Of a DNA stretch of 35,792 bases, positions 33,490 through 35,792 are shown in pieces (the stretch's first letter is position 1; each line of letters starts with the position of its first letter). The notes beneath the pieces are model-generated. The model was not told the origin of the DNA. It ran no database searches and was given only the letters and a program-made list of their open reading frames with translations. This DNA is from Steroidobacteraceae bacterium (GTDB taxonomy: Bacteria; Pseudomonadota; Gammaproteobacteria; Steroidobacterales; Steroidobacteraceae). The stretch is from contig JALORP010000027.1 of assembly GCA_025458865.1 (NCBI GenBank), positions 2,501-38,292 on the forward strand, given 5' to 3'. Both the position numbers and the translations under genes were made by a program.

Positions 33490-34227
33490 CTATCGTCCCG
33501 CCGCCGCCATCTTCCTGCGCAGGTATGCGATCTGCGCCTGCAGCGGCAGCTCCTTGGGGCACAGGTCGTTGCAGCCGAGCAGCGACATGCAGCCGAAGAC
33601 TCCCTCGTCGGTGCCGACCAGCTCGTAGAACTCGGCATCGCCGCGCGCATCCCGCGGGTCGAGGCGCATGCGCGCCACCTTGTTGAGGCCCACGGCCCCG
33701 ACGAAGTCCGGGCGCATGTGCGCCGTGCCGCAGGCCGCGACGCAGCAGCCGCACTCGATGCAGCGGTCGAGCTCGTAGACCTCGTCCGCCAGGTCCGGGT
33801 CCATGCGCTCCTCGTGGCGGCGCAGGTCCACCTCCGCCGCCTTCGCGTGCACCCAGGCCTCGAGGCGCTCGGTCATCTCGCGCATCCACTTGCCGGTGTT
33901 GACCGACAGGTCGCCGATCAGCTCGAAGGTGGGCAGCGGCGCGAGCGTGATGTCGGCCGGCAGCTCGGCGGTGAGCGTGCGGCAGGCGAGTCCCGGGCGG
34001 CCGTTCACGACCATGCCGCAGCTGCCGCAGACGCCGGCGCGGCACACGAAGTCGAACTGCAGCGACGGGTCCTGCTTCTCGCGCAGCTCGGAAAGCAGGA
34101 TGAACAGCGTCATCCCCTCCGCCTCGTCCACCTCGTAGGTCTGGATGCGGGAAGTCGAGGCCGGATCGGCCGGGTTGCAGCGCAGGATGTGCACGCGCAG
34201 CCGGCGCGGCGCGGGTGTCATGGTCAT
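33490..34227 (-). CDS. frdB: Fumarate reductase / succinate dehydrogenase iron-sulfur subunit
   Basis: Carries electrons between the flavoprotein and the membrane quinone site. The 245-residue protein binds three clusters: [2Fe-2S] at [20 protein letters not shown] followed by C, [4Fe-4S] at [12 protein letters not shown], and a third at [18 protein letters not shown]. The last stretch, with [10 protein letters not shown] at the C-terminus, is very close to Wolinella succinogenes FrdB rather than to classical proteobacterial SdhB. ATG at 34227 has GGGGAG upstream and overlaps the frdA stop (ATGA). Whether it works as fumarate reductase or succinate dehydrogenase depends on the quinone and on a cytochrome b subunit not in the window. 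Confidence 0.9.
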   Translation of the reverse strand: MTMTPAPRRLRVHILRCNPADPASTSRIQTYEVDEAEGMTLFILLSELREKQDPSLQFDFVCRAGVCGSCGMVVNGRPGLACRTLTAELPADITLAPLPTFELIGDLSVNTGKWMREMTERLEAWVHAKAAEVDLRRHEERMDPDLADEVYELDRCIECGCCVAACGTAHMRPDFVGAVGLNKVARMRLDPRDARGDAEFYELVGTDEGVFGCMSLLGCNDLCPKELPLQAQIAYLRRKMAAAGR

Positions 34228-35792
34228 GGCAGCGGCTCCCCGAGCCTCTCGTTGCGACCGCGCAGCGACGCAGGCAGCAGGTGCTCCCAGGGCATCAGCG
34301 CCTGCTGCACCGAAAAGCGCCCGTCGGCGCCGAGGCGGGCGCGCAGCGCCTCCACCTCGGCCTGCCGCGCCGCGGTGGCCGGGTGGTCAACGTAGTCGCG
34401 CGCGCCGTAGCCGCGCCAGCCCGGCGGCAGCTCCATCGCGGCGACCTCGAGCGGCTCGTAGGACAGCACCGGCAGGTCGGCCTGCGGGTCGGGCCAGGTG
34501 GCGAGCGTGCGCTTCAACCAGTCGCGGTCGTTGCGCTGCGGGTAGTCGGCGCGGGAGTGGGCGCCCCGGCTCTCCGTGCGCGCGAGCGCGCCGCAGGCCA
34601 CGGTGAGCGCCAGTCGCAGCATCTTGCGCGTGCGGTAGGCCGTGACCAGCGCCGGGTGGGCGCCCGCGGCGCGGCCGCCGATCCCGATGCGCCGGCTGCG
34701 GTCGTAGAGCTCGCGCAGCGACTCCACCGCCGAGGCAAGGTCGGGTCCGTCCCGGAAGATGCCGACCTGGCGGGTCATGATCTCCTGCATGGCGACCCGC
34801 AGCGCCATCGGGTCTTCACCCGGACCTGCGCACAGGCCGTCGAGCTCGGCCTGCGTGGCGCGCAGGAACCCGTCGACGAGGCCCGTCGAGACCTCGAGCT
34901 CCGCGCCCTCGCAGTAGTCCGCCACGAACTCGCCGACGATCATGCCCGCGACGACGGTCTCCGCGACCGAGTTGCCGCCGAGGCGGTTGAAGCCGTGCAT
35001 GTCCCAGCAGGCGGCCTCGCCCGCCGCGAACAGCCCTGCGAGCGCCGGGTTCTCGCCCGTGTGGCGGGTGCGCACGCCGCCCATGGTGTAGTGCTGCGCC
35101 GGGCGCACCGGGATCCACTTGTCGGCAGGATCGATGCCGAGGAAATAGCGGCAGATGTCCTTCACCTCGCGGAGGTTGCGCTCGATGTGCGCGCGCCCGA
35201 GCAGGGTGATGTCGAGCCACAGGTGCTCGCCGAAGCGGCCCTTGACGCCGTGGCCCTTGCGGATGTGCTCCTCCATGCGCCGCGAGACCACGTCGCGCGA
35301 GGCGAGCTCCTTCTTTTCCGGCTCGTAGTCGGGCATGAAGCGGTGGCCGGCGGCGTCGCGCAGCAGGCCACCGTCGCCGCGGCAGCCCTCGGTCACGAGG
35401 ATGCCGGCGGGGAAGATGCCGGTGGGGTGGAACTGCACCGCCTCCATGTTGCCGAGCGCGGCGAGGCCCGTCTCGAGCGCGAGCGCGTGGCCGATGCCCT
35501 CGTTGATGACGGCGTTCGTCGTGACCCGGTACAGGCGGCCGGCACCGCCGGTGGCGATGACGGTCGCGCGCGCCAGGACCGCGAACAGTTCGCCGCTGAT
35601 GAGGTCGCGAACGATCGCGCCGTGGCAGCGGCGGCCGTCGTGGATAAGCGCGAGCGCCTCGGTGCGCTCGAGCACCGGGATGCCCTCGGCGATCGCCCGG
35701 TCGCCCACGGCGAAGAGCATGGCGTGGCCCGTGCCGTCCGCCGCATAGCAGGTGCGCCACTTCTTGGTGCCGCCGAAGTCGCGCTGTGCGAT
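34224..35792 (-). CDS. frdA: Fumarate reductase / succinate dehydrogenase flavoprotein, partial
   Basis: FAD-containing subunit that interconverts fumarate and succinate. About 522 residues up to the stop are visible; the N-terminus, with the FAD loop and the flavin-linking histidine, lies beyond the right edge. Seen are [44 protein letters not shown] with GDGGLLRD (the active-site arginine region), [19 protein letters not shown], and [40 protein letters not shown] is typical of the W. succinogenes-type subunit. Downstream frdB overlaps by four bases. The cytochrome b gene would be expected upstream (order CAB), outside the window. Confidence 0.9.
   Translation of the reverse strand: MAQRDFGGTKKWRTCYAADGTGHAMLFAVGDRAIAEGIPVLERTEALALIHDGRRCHGAIVRDLISGELFAVLARATVIATGGAGRLYRVTTNAVINEGIGHALALETGLAALGNMEAVQFHPTGIFPAGILVTEGCRGDGGLLRDAAGHRFMPDYEPEKKELASRDVVSRRMEEHIRKGHGVKGRFGEHLWLDITLLGRAHIERNLREVKDICRYFLGIDPADKWIPVRPAQHYTMGGVRTRHTGENPALAGLFAAGEAACWDMHGFNRLGGNSVAETVVAGMIVGEFVADYCEGAELEVSTGLVDGFLRATQAELDGLCAGPGEDPMALRVAMQEIMTRQVGIFRDGPDLASAVESLRELYDRSRRIGIGGRAAGAHPALVTAYRTRKMLRLALTVACGALARTESRGAHSRADYPQRNDRDWLKRTLATWPDPQADLPVLSYEPLEVAAMELPPGWRGYGARDYVDHPATAARQAEVEALRARLGADGRFSVQQALMPWEHLLPASLRGRNERLGEPLP

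Noticed and set aside
1-35792. CRISPR arrays, tRNA/rRNA genes, insertion sequences or prophage remnants
   Set aside because: No repeated spaced units, tRNA-like cloverleaf regions, transposase or integrase frames, or target duplications were seen on either strand.

Overview
The window is GC-rich chromosomal DNA (roughly 70% G+C) with dense, short-spaced housekeeping and transport genes. The gene set points to a gammaproteobacterium: GshA of the proteobacterial type, a 324-residue CysB, ErpA, RppH, a chorismate mutase-prephenate dehydrogenase fusion (TyrA), Ppk/Ppx, YajQ, DUF6776 and DUF484-type proteins. Genus cannot be fixed from this sequence. I saw no tRNA, rRNA, insertion sequence, prophage or CRISPR array. 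No gene-free stretch exceeds 300 bases; the longest is about 210 bases, between tyrS and the M23 peptidase gene.

Layout. 1-5269: an AbgT-family transporter (cut by the left edge) overlaps the end of tyrS; divergently come an M23 cell-wall peptidase and polyphosphate kinase (ppk), the latter behind a candidate Pho box. 5304-9783 (minus): rppH, a DUF6776 gene, erpA, ppx and a DUF418 membrane protein form one apparent operon. 9914-18526: iron and cofactor uptake, with a FecCD-type permease, a ferric-iron operon fbpABC behind a strong Fur box, tyrA coupled to a DUF484-GGDEF diguanylate cyclase, pdxH, and a FecE/BtuD-type ATPase. 18539-21681 (minus): gshA, a 63-residue protein with a DPFEVWRTR motif, and a membrane GGDEF cyclase. 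21807-31247 (plus): a DUF2845 exported protein, cysB, a HerA/DUF87-like ATPase with a coiled-coil tail, a thioredoxin-like lipoprotein, and a MacB/FtsX/HlyD-type export cassette. 31297-33428 (plus): a two-gene unit of a 55-residue protein and a MNT/DUF6036-like nucleotidyltransferase, then yajQ and an FkbM methyltransferase. 33490-35792 (minus): frdB and a partial frdA of the Wolinella succinogenes type.

How the genes fit together. Three themes recur: phosphate/polyphosphate (ppk with a Pho-box-like site, ppx), iron (Fur-box fbpABC, a split FecCD/FecE-like transporter, ErpA for Fe-S delivery) and thiols (gshA, cysB, a WCPNC lipoprotein). Cyclic-di-GMP appears in two intact GGDEF proteins and in YajQ, whose family includes a c-di-GMP effector. 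The most noteworthy non-gene patterns are TANNNT-like hexamers exactly six bases before the ATG of several genes, which suggests leaderless transcripts, and convergent gene pairs whose stop codons lie within inverted repeats. The best candidate for an undescribed system is the small-protein/nucleotidyltransferase pair at 31297-32024.
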